Source of the DNA: Maritimibacter alkaliphilus
GTDB taxonomy: Bacteria > Pseudomonadota > Alphaproteobacteria > Rhodobacterales > Rhodobacteraceae
Length of the DNA: 64,000 bases
Assembly (NCBI RefSeq): GCF_019801605.1
Contig: NZ_JAHVIT010000002.1
Span: 806,001 to 870,000, forward strand
Reading direction: 5' to 3'
Under the pieces are notes generated by a model, which worked only from the letters and a program-made list of their open reading frames with translations, did no database searches and had not been told where the DNA came from. Both the position numbers and the translations under genes were made by a program. Numbering within the stretch: position 1 is the stretch's first letter; the number at the start of each line of letters is the position of its first letter. Shown here piece by piece: positions 51,999-61,630 of the stretch.

Positions 51999-54900
51999 TC
52001 AGACTGGTCTCTCTCGCTCTGGCCCTTGCGATCTTTGCTGCGACCCCGGCCCAAGCAGGTGTCGCCGGCGGGCTCATCGCCGGGCTAAGTGCGGCATTCA
52101 TGACCGTGATGGCCTCGACGCTCGCCGGAACGCTGATCCGCACCGGTCTCTCGATCGGCTTCTCGCTGCTCTCGCAACGGCTCCGGCAGAAGGGTGCGCG
52201 CGGCGGTGGGATCGAAACCTCGGCCACGACCTCCGGCGGGACCGATCCGCAAGGGACCGTCCTTGGCTGGGCGGCGACCGGCGGCCATGTCGTCTATCGT
52301 AACTCGCATGGGTCCAATAACCGCTACCTCACCCATGTGATCGAGGTCTCGGACCTCAAGGGCTGCACGCTCGATGGCCTCATCATCAACGGCGAGGAAT
52401 GCGAGTTCGGCGAGGTGGAGCATGCCGATTTCGGGCTGCCGATCACCACGTTCAGCGACGAGGAAACCCATCGCGAAGTCGTGGGCTACAATGAGGGCAC
52501 CGACCGCGACATCTACGGCGAGGTCACCCGCACCCGCGACTACGCCTGGATCCGGTTTTACGACGGCAGCCAAACTGGCGCCGATGCCCAGCTGATCGAG
52601 ACCTACGGCGATGACGAGGACCGCCCCTGGAGTGCCGACCATATCGGGACAGGCGTCTGCTACGCGGTCCTGACCTTCGACTACAACACCGAAGTCTTCA
52701 CCTCCGTCCCCACGGTCCGGTTCGTCTTGAACGGCATTCCCGTCTACGACCCGCGCTTGGACAGCAGCGTGGGTGGTCTCGGCGACCAGAGATGGTCGAG
52801 CCCGGAAACCTGGGCGACCTCCACCAACCCGATCGTCCTCGCCTACAATATCCATCGCGGCCTCACCCTGCCTTGCGGGTCGGTCTGGGGCGGCGGCACA
52901 GCCTTCGAGGATCTGCCACTCGACAACTGGGTCGCGGCAATGAATGCCTGCGATGAGGAGGTCGGCGACCCCGCCCGCCCGCGCTATCGGGCAGGCCTTG
53001 AACTGCGCTTTGAAGAGGGCGTTGAACCCGCCGACGTGCTCGAAGAGCTCTATGCGGCCGCCAACACCCAGGTCGCAGAACTGGGGGGCGTGTTCCGGGT
53101 TCAGGTGGCGGCCCCTGCAAGTCCGCTGATCCAGATCAGCGATGACGACCTCATCGTGACGCAGCCCCAGGACTTCGAGCCCTTCCCGGGCCTGGAGACC
53201 ACCTACAACGCAGTCGCCATCACCCATCTGTCGCCCGAGGACCTTTGGAACTCGAAGGAGCTTGACCCGATCACGAATGCGGATTGGGAAATGGAGGATG
53301 GCCGGCGGCGCACGGCCTCTCTGCAGCTGCCAGCCGTTCCATGGGCAGAGCAAGCCCTGCAGCTCGGCAACGACATGCTCCGGGATGAACGTCGGTTCCG
53401 TCGTCATGGAAACAGCCTGCCGCCCGAGTTTTTCTGGCTCGAACCGCTCATGACCTTGGGCTGGACCAGCCCGTGGAACAGCTACGAGGCCAAGCTCTTC
53501 GAGGTCAGCGAGGCGGTCTATGACCTGCGTACCATGGTGGTGACGCTCTCGCTGCGCGAACGGGACCCTGAGGATTTCACCTTCACGGACGCGCTGGAAT
53601 TGCCGAGCCCGCCCGCCGCTCTGACACCGCCCGCGCGGCGCGATGCAGGTGTGCCGGGGTTCGCGGTCACCGGCGTGGCAATATCCGACGGCGCCGCGCT
53701 GCGGCGTCCCGCGCTGCGCCTCTCCTGGAATGCAGCCATGATCCTCGACACCGTGGAGGGCGTGGCCTTCGAGGTGCGACGCGCCGGCTCGACCGAGGTG
53801 CTCTACCCTGCGCCCGTCAGCTACATCCGGCAGGGTGAGACGATCTTCGATGCGGTCCTGCCCGCCACGGCCTACGAGGCGCGCGCGGGGGCCCTTTCCT
53901 CCGTGCGCCGCACGCTCTGGACCGACTGGTTCCCCGCTACGACGCCCGACCTGCGCTTCACCCAGGCCGACCTCGCCGACGATCTCAACGCCCGGGTCGA
54001 CGAGGCCTTCGCACGCCACGACGCGACGCTCGAAGAGGCGAGCGGCACCATCGCCGCCCTGCGCGACGCGGTGATCGAAAGCTTTGGGGAGTTGCAGCAG
54101 ATCGACGGGCTGCCTCTCATCGAAGCGATCACCACCCATATCGCACCGCTCGCCCCCATCGGAGGGCTGCCGCTGGTCGAGGCCATCGAAAGCGCCCTCG
54201 GACCGCTAGAGGCCCCGGTCTCGCTCTCGACGCGGATCGACAGCGAGCGGCAGCGCCTCGATCTGGCCATGCCACGCATCTACAGCGCGGAGGACGCCGT
54301 CGATGACATCTGGCAGCGGCTGGTTGATCTCTCGGCTGCACAGTTTGCGACCGATCAGCGGTTGGTTGATGCGGGGGTATACGTCTCGCCGGAAGATGGC
54401 ACCGTGCGGCTCTTCGCCCTCGAGGCGCTGGAAACGCAGGTGACCGACGTCCGGGTCGAGCTGGATGCGGTTCAGGGGCAGTTGTCTCTGGCGGCGTCCC
54501 AGGCCTGGGTCGAAGGCGCAATTTCCGACGCCCTGCTCGATCCGACCCAGATCCCGGTGATCGACGGCCTCGAAGTCCGCATGACCACGCTCGAGGTAAC
54601 GCTCGATACGGAGAGCGCCCGCATCGACCTGCTGAGCGATACCCTGACGGTTTCGGGCGGGCTGGTCACGATGGCCAGCGTGACGGCCTCGCTCGACAGT
54701 CTCGAGGGAGAGCTCGCACTCCGCGCCACGCAGGCCGAGCTGGATGGGGTCGAGGCCCGGATCGGGGCGGCCGAGGTTGTCATTGCAGCCCTTCCGGAAA
54801 GCGCGTCGATCAGCCAGTCGGTCGAGGCCGCGCGCACCTTGGCCGGCGAGCTCGATGATCTGACCGAAGCCAGCATCGCAGACCGCTGGGCGCAGTTCGA

Positions 54901-57900
54901 AGGCGATCGCGCCGTGACCGTCGCACAAGCGCAGGCGACAAGCGATCTGCGCGCCTACGTCGACGAGCGAGGCGCGGCTGCGGCCGAGGAGGTCACCTCT
55001 TTGAGTGCCTCGGTCGGTGCCAGCTTCGCGCAGATCGAGCAGACCTTGCAGGTGCGGGCTGAGGCCAGCGAAGTGATCACCGAGAGCGTGGAGCAGCTGC
55101 AGGCCGACCTGGCCTCAGCAGAGGGCGATCTGGTGGCGCAGGCGGATGCGCTCGATGCGGTCACAGCCCGGGTCAGCGAGACCGAAACAGGGCTCTCGGC
55201 CGAGAGTGGACGCCGGCAGGTCCTCGCTGCGTCGGTGGCTGAGCTCGAGATCGATCAGGTTGAGGGGCTGGAGGCGTCCATCGGCGCGCTTTGGGAGAGT
55301 TGGCAGGCCGACGCAGACCTCCGCGCTGGCGTCGCGGTGCTGATGCAGGATCAGCGCGCCTATGTAGATGAGGGGTTGGTCGCGGAGGCCAGAGCCCGCG
55401 AAGTCCTGGGTGCTGCCCTTGGCGAGGCGCAGGCAAGCCTTGCACAGGAGACCCGCGCCCGGGCCACCGCCGACGAGGCACAGGCGGAACAGATCAGCGA
55501 CTTGCAAGCGGGGCTTGGCGATGCAGAAGACGGGATCTCCGCGAACGCAGCGGCCACAACTGCCCTGACCACGCGGGTCACCTCGACCGAGGGGCAGCTC
55601 TCGGCGCAGGCGCAGGCGCTCACCGAGCTTGAAGTCGGGCTGACGGACGCCGAGGGGGAGATCGCGGCGAACGCCTCTGCGACAAATGCCCTGTCGGCAC
55701 GGGTGGGCGAGACCGAGGCCGGATTGGTTGCAGAGAGCCAGCGTCGGGAGGTTCTGACGGCCTCCGTGAGCGGGGTCGAGACCGATCTGGACGTCGGCCT
55801 CGAGGCTTCGATCGGGGCGATCTGGGAGGGCTGGGCGGCCGACGAGGATATCCGCCGCGGGGTTGCGGTCCAGCTGCTGGATCAGCGCAGCTACGTGGAA
55901 GAGGGGTTGATCGCCGAGGCCAGTGCGCGCTCCCTGCTCGGGGCCGCGCTTGACGACGCGCAGGCGACACTGCGGCAGGAAGCCATCACCCGGGCCGCTG
56001 TCGATGCGGCGCAAGCGCAGCAGATCACCGACCTGCAGGCGGTGCTGACCGACCCCGAGACCGGGATCGTGATCGACGCTCAAGCCCTCAACGCGCTGAC
56101 CACACGGGTCAGCGTTGCCGAGGGCGAGATTTCCGCGCAGGCGGAAGACCTGACGACGCTGCAGTCCAGCCTTGAGGGGGTCGAGGGAGATATTGCGGCC
56201 AACGCGCTCGCCACGACAAACCTGACCACGCGCGTCACCGAGGCCGAGGGAGAGATCGACAGCCAGTCGCAGGCCATTACCACGCTGGAGTCCAGCTTGG
56301 AGGACGCCGAGGGAAATATCGCTGCGAATGCGCTTGCCACGACGAACCTGACCACGCGCGTCACGGAAGCCGAGGGAGACATCGACAGCCAGTCGCAGGC
56401 TATCACCACACTGGAGTCCAGCCTTGAGGACGCCGAGGGAGACATCGCGGCCAATGCTCTCGCCACGACGAACCTGACCACGCGCGTCGCGGAGGCCGAG
56501 GGAGAGATCGACAGCCAGTCGCAGGCCATTACCACGCTGGAGTCCAGCCTTGAGGACGCCGAGGGAGATATTGCGGCCAACGCGCTTGCCACGACGAACC
56601 TGACCACGCGCGTCGCGGAGGCCGAGGGGGAGATCGACAGCCAGTCGCAGGCCATTACCACGCTGGAGTCCAGCCTTGAGGACGCCGAGGGAGATATCGC
56701 GGCCAACGCGCTCGCCACGACGAACCTGACCACACGCGTCACCGAGGCCGAGGGAGAGATCGACAGCCAGTCGCAGGCCATTACCACGCTGGAGTCCAGC
56801 CTTGAGGACGCCGAGGGGGACATCGCGGCCAATGCGCTCGCCACGACGAACCTGACCACGCGTGTCAGCGAGGCCGAGGGGGATATCGACACCCAGGCCA
56901 TGGCCATTACCGATCTGCAAACCGCCCTGAGCGTTACGAAAGACGGCACAGCTGCCAATGCCGGGGCGATCACGGGGCTTACGACACGGGTCGAGGATAA
57001 CGAGGATGGCCTTTCTGCTCAGGCTGGCCGGCTCGATGTTCTCGAGGCTTCGATCGACACGCCCATCACGGGGATCAGCGCCCGCCTTGAAACGGTCGAA
57101 ACTGCCTATGTGGATGAGGCCGGCGCAATAGCCTCGACCGAAACGCAGATCGCGGCCAACTATGGGAGCCTTTCCGCCATGGCCAGTGCGACCGCATATG
57201 CGGAAGCGCAGGCAGATGGGATTTCAGCGGGCTTTGTCCTACGCTTGAATGGGCAAGGCGTCTTCGAGGCGGTGAGTGTATCGGACGGCACGGGCGGCGC
57301 CACGACCACGGCGCTGCTGGGGGCCGACTACGTCCGGATCACCGGGCTGACCCAGATCGAGCAGGCCGTGATCAATGACCTCGCGGTAAACAGCGGATTT
57401 ATCGGCAACCTTACGGTTGGCAATGCGCAGATCGCGGGCGCGCTGAGCTCCGACAACTATGCAGAGGACGCAAACGGGAGGCCGACGGCCGGCTGGGCGC
57501 TGAACAAGGACACCGGCGCGCTCAAGCTTGCCGGGCCGGTGATCTCGCGCCAGCTGGAAATCGCCGCGGGCAGCTTTGCCCCCGGTGTCCTCACGGTGAA
57601 CGACAGCGACGGGCTGAAGCTGCGCCAGAGCTGGGATCTGATCCCGACCGGCATCGCCATGCCGGTGAACCAGGTCTGGATGCCCTCGGAGCGTACGTTC
57701 CTCGCCTATGCGGCCTTCAATGGAACAGCCGAGGCCGAGGGCGCGATCTCCGGAAATGACGAGTACTGGGGCTGCATCGCGACGCTCCAGCCCTTCGCAC
57801 GCTGGAATGGCCCGCAGCAGCTGTACCTGCGTATCGAGCTTTGGTCGCAAGGGGTGACCAAGCTCTATTCGAACGCTGACCCGACGGTCAGCGGCACCAT

Positions 57901-57928
57901 CCACTGGAAACTCTACGAGGTGAGCTGA
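51995..57928 (+). CDS. J-like central tail tip/host specificity protein with 42-residue repeats
   Basis: A 1977-residue protein from the ATG at 51995. A hydrophobic start (LVSLALALAIFAATPAQAG) precedes the tip hub block GTDPQGTVLGWAATGGHVVY, then a hub domain to about residue 530, and a fibronectin-like part (LRLSWNAAMILDTVEGVAFE). From about residue 650 to 1720 it is coiled coil of EAEGEI-type heptads, including six near-identical 42-residue units. The C-terminal 240 residues form a globular head (FIGNLTVGNAQIAGALSSDN). It contacts the receptor. Confidence 0.9.
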   Translation: MIRLVSLALALAIFAATPAQAGVAGGLIAGLSAAFMTVMASTLAGTLIRTGLSIGFSLLSQRLRQKGARGGGIETSATTSGGTDPQGTVLGWAATGGHVVYRNSHGSNNRYLTHVIEVSDLKGCTLDGLIINGEECEFGEVEHADFGLPITTFSDEETHREVVGYNEGTDRDIYGEVTRTRDYAWIRFYDGSQTGADAQLIETYGDDEDRPWSADHIGTGVCYAVLTFDYNTEVFTSVPTVRFVLNGIPVYDPRLDSSVGGLGDQRWSSPETWATSTNPIVLAYNIHRGLTLPCGSVWGGGTAFEDLPLDNWVAAMNACDEEVGDPARPRYRAGLELRFEEGVEPADVLEELYAAANTQVAELGGVFRVQVAAPASPLIQISDDDLIVTQPQDFEPFPGLETTYNAVAITHLSPEDLWNSKELDPITNADWEMEDGRRRTASLQLPAVPWAEQALQLGNDMLRDERRFRRHGNSLPPEFFWLEPLMTLGWTSPWNSYEAKLFEVSEAVYDLRTMVVTLSLRERDPEDFTFTDALELPSPPAALTPPARRDAGVPGFAVTGVAISDGAALRRPALRLSWNAAMILDTVEGVAFEVRRAGSTEVLYPAPVSYIRQGETIFDAVLPATAYEARAGALSSVRRTLWTDWFPATTPDLRFTQADLADDLNARVDEAFARHDATLEEASGTIAALRDAVIESFGELQQIDGLPLIEAITTHIAPLAPIGGLPLVEAIESALGPLEAPVSLSTRIDSERQRLDLAMPRIYSAEDAVDDIWQRLVDLSAAQFATDQRLVDAGVYVSPEDGTVRLFALEALETQVTDVRVELDAVQGQLSLAASQAWVEGAISDALLDPTQIPVIDGLEVRMTTLEVTLDTESARIDLLSDTLTVSGGLVTMASVTASLDSLEGELALRATQAELDGVEARIGAAEVVIAALPESASISQSVEAARTLAGELDDLTEASIADRWAQFEGDRAVTVAQAQATSDLRAYVDERGAAAAEEVTSLSASVGASFAQIEQTLQVRAEASEVITESVEQLQADLASAEGDLVAQADALDAVTARVSETETGLSAESGRRQVLAASVAELEIDQVEGLEASIGALWESWQADADLRAGVAVLMQDQRAYVDEGLVAEARAREVLGAALGEAQASLAQETRARATADEAQAEQISDLQAGLGDAEDGISANAAATTALTTRVTSTEGQLSAQAQALTELEVGLTDAEGEIAANASATNALSARVGETEAGLVAESQRREVLTASVSGVETDLDVGLEASIGAIWEGWAADEDIRRGVAVQLLDQRSYVEEGLIAEASARSLLGAALDDAQATLRQEAITRAAVDAAQAQQITDLQAVLTDPETGIVIDAQALNALTTRVSVAEGEISAQAEDLTTLQSSLEGVEGDIAANALATTNLTTRVTEAEGEIDSQSQAITTLESSLEDAEGNIAANALATTNLTTRVTEAEGDIDSQSQAITTLESSLEDAEGDIAANALATTNLTTRVAEAEGEIDSQSQAITTLESSLEDAEGDIAANALATTNLTTRVAEAEGEIDSQSQAITTLESSLEDAEGDIAANALATTNLTTRVTEAEGEIDSQSQAITTLESSLEDAEGDIAANALATTNLTTRVSEAEGDIDTQAMAITDLQTALSVTKDGTAANAGAITGLTTRVEDNEDGLSAQAGRLDVLEASIDTPITGISARLETVETAYVDEAGAIASTETQIAANYGSLSAMASATAYAEAQADGISAGFVLRLNGQGVFEAVSVSDGTGGATTTALLGADYVRITGLTQIEQAVINDLAVNSGFIGNLTVGNAQIAGALSSDNYAEDANGRPTAGWALNKDTGALKLAGPVISRQLEIAAGSFAPGVLTVNDSDGLKLRQSWDLIPTGIAMPVNQVWMPSERTFLAYAAFNGTAEAEGAISGNDEYWGCIATLQPFARWNGPQQLYLRIELWSQGVTKLYSNADPTVSGTIHWKLYEVS
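56150..56905 (+). repeat. six in-frame 126-bp tandem repeats in the tail tip gene
   Basis: Units start at 56150, 56276, 56402, 56528, 56654 and 56780. Each encodes 42 residues of the type TTLESSLEDAEGDIAANALA then TTNLTTRVAEAEGEIDSQSQ. They are nearly identical at DNA level except the first and last, so slippage or recombination could change fibre length in steps of 42 residues. Confidence 0.92.
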
Positions 57929-57930
57929 TC

Positions 57931-59082
57931 ATGGCGACATGGTATAGAACAGGGACGGCGAGCGTGACCAACGGCAGCGCCACCGTCCAGGGCAGCGGAA
58001 CGGCCTGGGTCGCCAATGCCCGCATAGGCGAGGCCTTCCGACTTGAGGGTGGGCCGCTCTACGAGATCGCGGCCGTGGTCAGCGATACGCAGCTGACACT
58101 GGCGTCCCCCTACCTCGGCAGTACTCAGGCAGGTCAGGATTACGAAGTGGTCCCGATCAAGGGCTTCCTGAAATCCGCCTATGACGCCTTCACGGCGGCA
58201 CTGGCCGAAATCCAGAGCCACCTGAGCGGGGCGTTGGCTGGCCGCTTTCAAAACGGCACTGTGGGCGCTCCATCGCTAAGCTTCATCAACAGCACGACGA
58301 TGGGCCTCTACCGGGCGGCGTGGGATCAGATCGGGTTCTCGACCAATGGCGTGCGGCGGGTGCTGCTGGGGTCAAGTGCCATGCAGGTCGATGTGCCGAT
58401 TACCGGATCGGCCGTGCAGTCCAGCTTGTCCGACGCCACCAGCGGCAAGCTCCTTAAGGTGGGGGCCTTTGGGTGCGGCGGGGAGGCGATCAATATCACC
58501 GGTGCGACGCCGCTCGCCGAACGCGACCTTGGCTCGGGTATCTACATGTTCGTCGGTTCTGACACCCCCGGCGGACCAGAGACATCGGCATATTTCTACG
58601 TGTTGCAGGTTTCAAAGAGCAGCTCGGGCCGGCGGCATCTCCTGTGCTGGCGGGACGGCAGTTCCCCAGCGGAGCCGCGGATCTGGACCGGATCTCAGGC
58701 CGCTGACGGGAGCATTGTCTGGAACCGCGTCTTGACGCGAGAGTACGGCGTCGTGGGGGCTGTTTCGGAAGACGGCGGGGTGCCGACAGGCCAGATCATC
58801 GAGGCCGGATCGAACGCGAACGGTGACTACACCAAGTTCGCGGATGGCACGATGATTTGCAGGTTCACGGTCACGTCTTCCGCCTCAGTAGAAGTGACGT
58901 GGACTTATCCAGCCGCATTCTCGGCCACGCCTGTGGTCACTGCGGCCGTCAACTCTGGGAGCTCGCGCTTCATCTACATCGGATCGCGAGGGGCGAGCAG
59001 CGTGGCCCTCAGCGTCTACACCTCGGCCGGTGCGCGTAGCGCAAACCCGGTTGACCTGATCGCCATCGGCCGCTGGTTCTGA
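57931..59082 (+). CDS. tail fibre/receptor-binding protein
   Basis: A 383-residue protein. The N-terminus WYRTGTASVTNGSATVQGSG is the usual attachment domain of such fibres. The middle is Gly/Ser-rich, and the C-terminus has the typical fibre-tip block SNANGDYTKFADGTMICRFT with VTWTYPAAFSATPVVTAAVN. It lies two bases after the J-like gene. It likely decides host range together with the J-like tip. Confidence 0.82.
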   Translation: MATWYRTGTASVTNGSATVQGSGTAWVANARIGEAFRLEGGPLYEIAAVVSDTQLTLASPYLGSTQAGQDYEVVPIKGFLKSAYDAFTAALAEIQSHLSGALAGRFQNGTVGAPSLSFINSTTMGLYRAAWDQIGFSTNGVRRVLLGSSAMQVDVPITGSAVQSSLSDATSGKLLKVGAFGCGGEAINITGATPLAERDLGSGIYMFVGSDTPGGPETSAYFYVLQVSKSSSGRRHLLCWRDGSSPAEPRIWTGSQAADGSIVWNRVLTREYGVVGAVSEDGGVPTGQIIEAGSNANGDYTKFADGTMICRFTVTSSASVEVTWTYPAAFSATPVVTAAVNSGSSRFIYIGSRGASSVALSVYTSAGARSANPVDLIAIGRWF

Positions 59083-59093
59083 GGAGCAAGAAG

Positions 59094-59423
59094 ATGAACA
59101 TCATTCCAGTCCCACAACGCCGTGACGATCAGTATCCGCTTACCAAAGCGGGTGACGCTCTCATGCTCGATGGCGAGATCTTTGACTTCGTCGATCTACC
59201 GAACGGCGCCACGTTGCCCCGCGAGGCAATCAACAGCCCCTGGTTCGCAGGCGATGTCAGCCGCGACGAGAATGGGGTGCTCACCGTGCCGCTGCTGCTG
59301 CCGCATGGGGCCAATGCACCGGAAAGCACGCGCTTCCCCCAGCCAATGACCGACGTGCCCGACGGCCCGGTTGCCCTGCCGCCCTATGACGCGGCCACGA
59401 TCGAACCGGAGGACATCGCATGA
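59094..59423 (+). CDS. small tail-fibre-region protein
   Basis: A 109-residue protein preceded by GAGGAGCAAGA. It reads MNIIPVPQRRDDQYPLTKAG, LDGEIFDFVDLPNGATLPRE and INSPWFAGDVSRDENGVLTV. Similar proteins follow tail-fibre genes in phages and prophages of Rhodobacteraceae, as I recall. It may help fibre assembly or be a structural part. It overlaps the next gene by 4 bases. Confidence 0.65.
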   Translation: MNIIPVPQRRDDQYPLTKAGDALMLDGEIFDFVDLPNGATLPREAINSPWFAGDVSRDENGVLTVPLLLPHGANAPESTRFPQPMTDVPDGPVALPPYDAATIEPEDIA

Positions 59424-59668
59424 ACATCGACTGGACCAAGGTGATCACCGCCGAAGCAAAGGAGGCCGCTGCATTGGCTGAGGCGACGCAGGCCCTCCGA
59501 GCCGAGCGCGATCGCCGCCTGGCCGCCAGCGATTGGGCCATGATGCCCGATGTCACCCCACCCGGCGGGTTGCAAGCCTGGCAAGCCTATCGCCAGGCGC
59601 TGCGCGACCTGCCCGATGAGACGGTCGATCCGGCCTCGCCGCTCTGGCCGGTCGTGCCCGGGGTATGA
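59420..59668 (+). CDS. phage tail assembly chaperone-like small protein
   Basis: An 82-residue protein, the last prophage gene. The RAERDRRLAASDWAMMPDVT pattern and AWQAYRQALRDLPDETVDPA match the C-terminal domain common to tail-fibre assembly proteins (DUF4376/phage_TAC type). It is helical and acidic. ATGA overlap with the previous gene. Probably a fibre chaperone. Confidence 0.72.
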   Translation: MNIDWTKVITAEAKEAAALAEATQALRAERDRRLAASDWAMMPDVTPPGGLQAWQAYRQALRDLPDETVDPASPLWPVVPGV

Positions 59669-59674
59669 AGATTG

Positions 59675-59712
59675 AGCGCCCTGTTCAGCACACGTTGAAC
59701 GGGGCGTTCAAC
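59675..59712 (+). terminator. hairpin at the prophage right end
   Basis: CGCCCTGTTCA pairs with TGAACGGGGCG (one mismatch), and GTTGAAC-GGGGC-GTTCAAC (59694-59712) forms an alternative perfect 7-bp stem. There is no T tract, so termination of the late operon here is likely but not certain. Confidence 0.45.
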
Positions 59713-59736
59713 ACCCCATTCCCGAAAAATCGTTTG

Positions 59737-59783
59737 CTGAAAATATCCGTGTCCCACACTGAAAAAATCCGTGTCGCGCTACA
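59737..59783 (-). repeat. prophage right end with two adjacent transposase sites (R1, R2)
   Basis: Read on the minus strand, R1 (59783-59759) starts TGTAGCGCGACACGG and R2 (59758-59737) starts TGTGGGACACGG; both end TTTTCAG. They abut with no gap, as the R1 and R2 MuA sites do at the Mu right end. Confidence 0.85.
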
Positions 59784-59788
59784 GCCTG
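59784..59788. repeat. right copy of 5-bp target-site duplication (gcctg)
   Basis: It directly follows the CTACA right terminus and is identical to 19590-19594. Confidence 0.92.
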
Positions 59789-59928
59789 CCATCCCGGCCC
59801 GCCGTGCGCCTATTCCGGCGCCTTACCCTGCGGAACGTTCAAGACCACGCTGACGTGAGACGCCCCGGCAGGCCACCTGCCGCCGCGCCAACGCCTTCTA
59901 TGACCTGATCAAGCGAAAGGACGCTTCG

Positions 59929-61485
59929 ATGAGATATGCCTTTTCCCTGGCCGCACCGCTGGCCCGGACCCTGAGCCATGGCCTGCCGGCGGCCTCGGCC
60001 CTGGTCCTTGCGACCCTTGCCGCGCCGCTTCACGCGCAGACCTCGGATTTCTCCTCGCTCCAGATGCAGGGGGTCGAGCAGATCGAGATCCCGGTCGACA
60101 TCGACGGCGCAATCGAGCGGCTGTCGAAGGCGATCACCTTCCCCACGATCTCGAACCAGGACCGGGACGATTTCGACACCAAGGCCTTCGACGATTACCA
60201 CGCCTTCCTCGAGGAGGCCTATCCGATGGTCCACAAGACCCTTAAGCGCGAGATCCTCGGCGATCCGCGCCCCTACAGCCTGCTCTACACCTGGGAGGGC
60301 AAGAACCCCGACCTGCCGCCCGCGCTGTTCTACGCGCATCAGGACGTGGTGCCGGTACCGCCGGATTCCCGTGACGAGTGGGAGCAGGATCCCTTCGCGG
60401 GCACGGTGGCGGATGGCTACCTCTGGGGCCGCGGCGCCATGGACGACAAGAACCAGATCCACGGAATCCTCGAAGCCGCCGAGATGAAGCTGGCCGAGGG
60501 CTGGCAGCCGGAGCGGACGCTCTACTTCGTCTTCGGCCAGGACGAGGAAGTCGGGGGTCCGGAAGGCGCGGCCCATATCGCGCAGGTGCTGGAAGACCGC
60601 GGGATCGAGCGCTTTGCCTTCGTCATGGACGAATCCGCCCCGCTGATCCCGGGCATCTTCCCCGGCCTTCCCGATAATACGGCGCTGATCGGCATCGCCC
60701 AGAAGGGCTACCTCAGTCTTGAACTGGCGATCAATGCGGTGGGGGGGCATTCCTCGCAGCCGCCCGAGGAGACCAACATCGGTATCCTCGCCGAGGCGAT
60801 CACCAAGCTGGAGGACGCGCAGTTCCCCTACCGCATCCACCCGGCGCTGCGGGCCCAGTACCGCTACCTCGGGCCGGAGCTCGACGAGGCGCTGCAGCCG
60901 CTCTACTCCGCCGTGGCCTTCGGCAAGGACGGCGAGATGACGGAGGACGAGAAGAAGTTCATCGAGGTCATGACGGCCAATTCCGTCACGCGAGCCATGA
61001 TGCACACCACCATCGCGGTGACGATGTTCAACGCGGGCATCAAGGACAACGTGCTGCCGCCCTCCGCCACCGCCGTGGTGAACTTCCGCCCGATGCCCGG
61101 CGACACCCCCGAGGTGATCATCCAGCACGTCAAGGACGCGATCCAGGATGACCGGATCACGGTGCGCGACATCTCGGCCTCGACGCCCGCCACAGCGATC
61201 GCCGATCCCCAGGGACCGGGCTACAAGGCGATGGAGAAGACCATCCGCCAGATCTGGGGCAACGAGCTTGTCGTGGCGCCGTTCTTCGTCATCGGGGGCT
61301 CGGACTCCAAGCACTTCCAGGCGCGCAGCTTTGCCCCGGATGTCTATACGTTCACCGCGATCCAGCTTGAAAACATGAAGGAATTCGAAGGCTTCCACGG
61401 GGTCAACGAGCGCCTGCTGGTGGATGAATACGCCAAGACGATCGGCTTCTTCTACCAGATCATGGACAACCTCGACGACCTCTGA
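59929..61485 (+). CDS. exported M20 family metallopeptidase
   Basis: A 518-residue protein with a Sec signal (LPAASALVLATLAAPLHAQT). The M20 metal set is complete: His/Asp in FYAHQDVVPV, Asp in WGRGAMDDK, Glu-Glu in GQDEEVGGPEG, Asp in FVMDESAP and His in GSDSKHF. A dimerisation lid lies between (KGYLSLELAINAVGGHSSQP). Relatives are di- or carboxypeptidases (PM20D1/CPG2 type). It is periplasmic. GAAAGGA precedes the ATG at 59929. It begins the right host block interrupted by the prophage. Confidence 0.9.
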   Translation: MRYAFSLAAPLARTLSHGLPAASALVLATLAAPLHAQTSDFSSLQMQGVEQIEIPVDIDGAIERLSKAITFPTISNQDRDDFDTKAFDDYHAFLEEAYPMVHKTLKREILGDPRPYSLLYTWEGKNPDLPPALFYAHQDVVPVPPDSRDEWEQDPFAGTVADGYLWGRGAMDDKNQIHGILEAAEMKLAEGWQPERTLYFVFGQDEEVGGPEGAAHIAQVLEDRGIERFAFVMDESAPLIPGIFPGLPDNTALIGIAQKGYLSLELAINAVGGHSSQPPEETNIGILAEAITKLEDAQFPYRIHPALRAQYRYLGPELDEALQPLYSAVAFGKDGEMTEDEKKFIEVMTANSVTRAMMHTTIAVTMFNAGIKDNVLPPSATAVVNFRPMPGDTPEVIIQHVKDAIQDDRITVRDISASTPATAIADPQGPGYKAMEKTIRQIWGNELVVAPFFVIGGSDSKHFQARSFAPDVYTFTAIQLENMKEFEGFHGVNERLLVDEYAKTIGFFYQIMDNLDDL

Positions 61486-61630
61486 GGGCCTCTGCCCCCA
61501 CCTGGGCCATCGGCCCCCCGGTGGCACGATACGACCATATTGCAAGCTGATCGCCCGGGGCTGTCTCGCTCCGGGCGCAGGCACCGAAGACCAAGACGTT
61601 TCACGCAACCGATTTCGAAAGGATGTTACC

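Larger units (their letters stand above)
19595..59783. mobile_element. complete Mu-like transposable prophage, siphovirus-type tail
   Basis: A 40,189-bp element. The left end TGTAGTGAGACACAGAT and the inverse of the right end, TGTAGCGCGACACGGAT, form an imperfect 25-bp inverted repeat starting TG and ending CA. The pentamer gcctg is duplicated directly outside both ends, as expected of Mu-type transposition. Inside lie repressor, transposase A, ATPase B, DUF3164, GemA-like, Mor-like, lysis, Mu-type head genes and a long flexible-tail module. No tail sheath, Mom/Com or Gin-type invertase was seen. All essential modules look intact, so it may be inducible. Its overall plan resembles known Rhodobacter transposable siphophages such as RcapMu; this comparison is from memory. 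Confidence 0.95.

Noticed and set aside
56150..56905. CRISPR-like array
   Set aside because: The repeats are 126 bp, head to tail without unique spacers, and in frame inside a tail gene.
56080..56973. Minus-strand open frame across the tail repeats
   Set aside because: Its repetitiveness only reflects the plus-strand repeats, and there is no start signal.
41464..59668. Gene transfer agent cluster
   Set aside because: Some tail genes resemble those of alphaproteobacterial GTAs, but the element has a Mu transposase, terminal repeats, a 5-bp duplication and Mu-type head genes.
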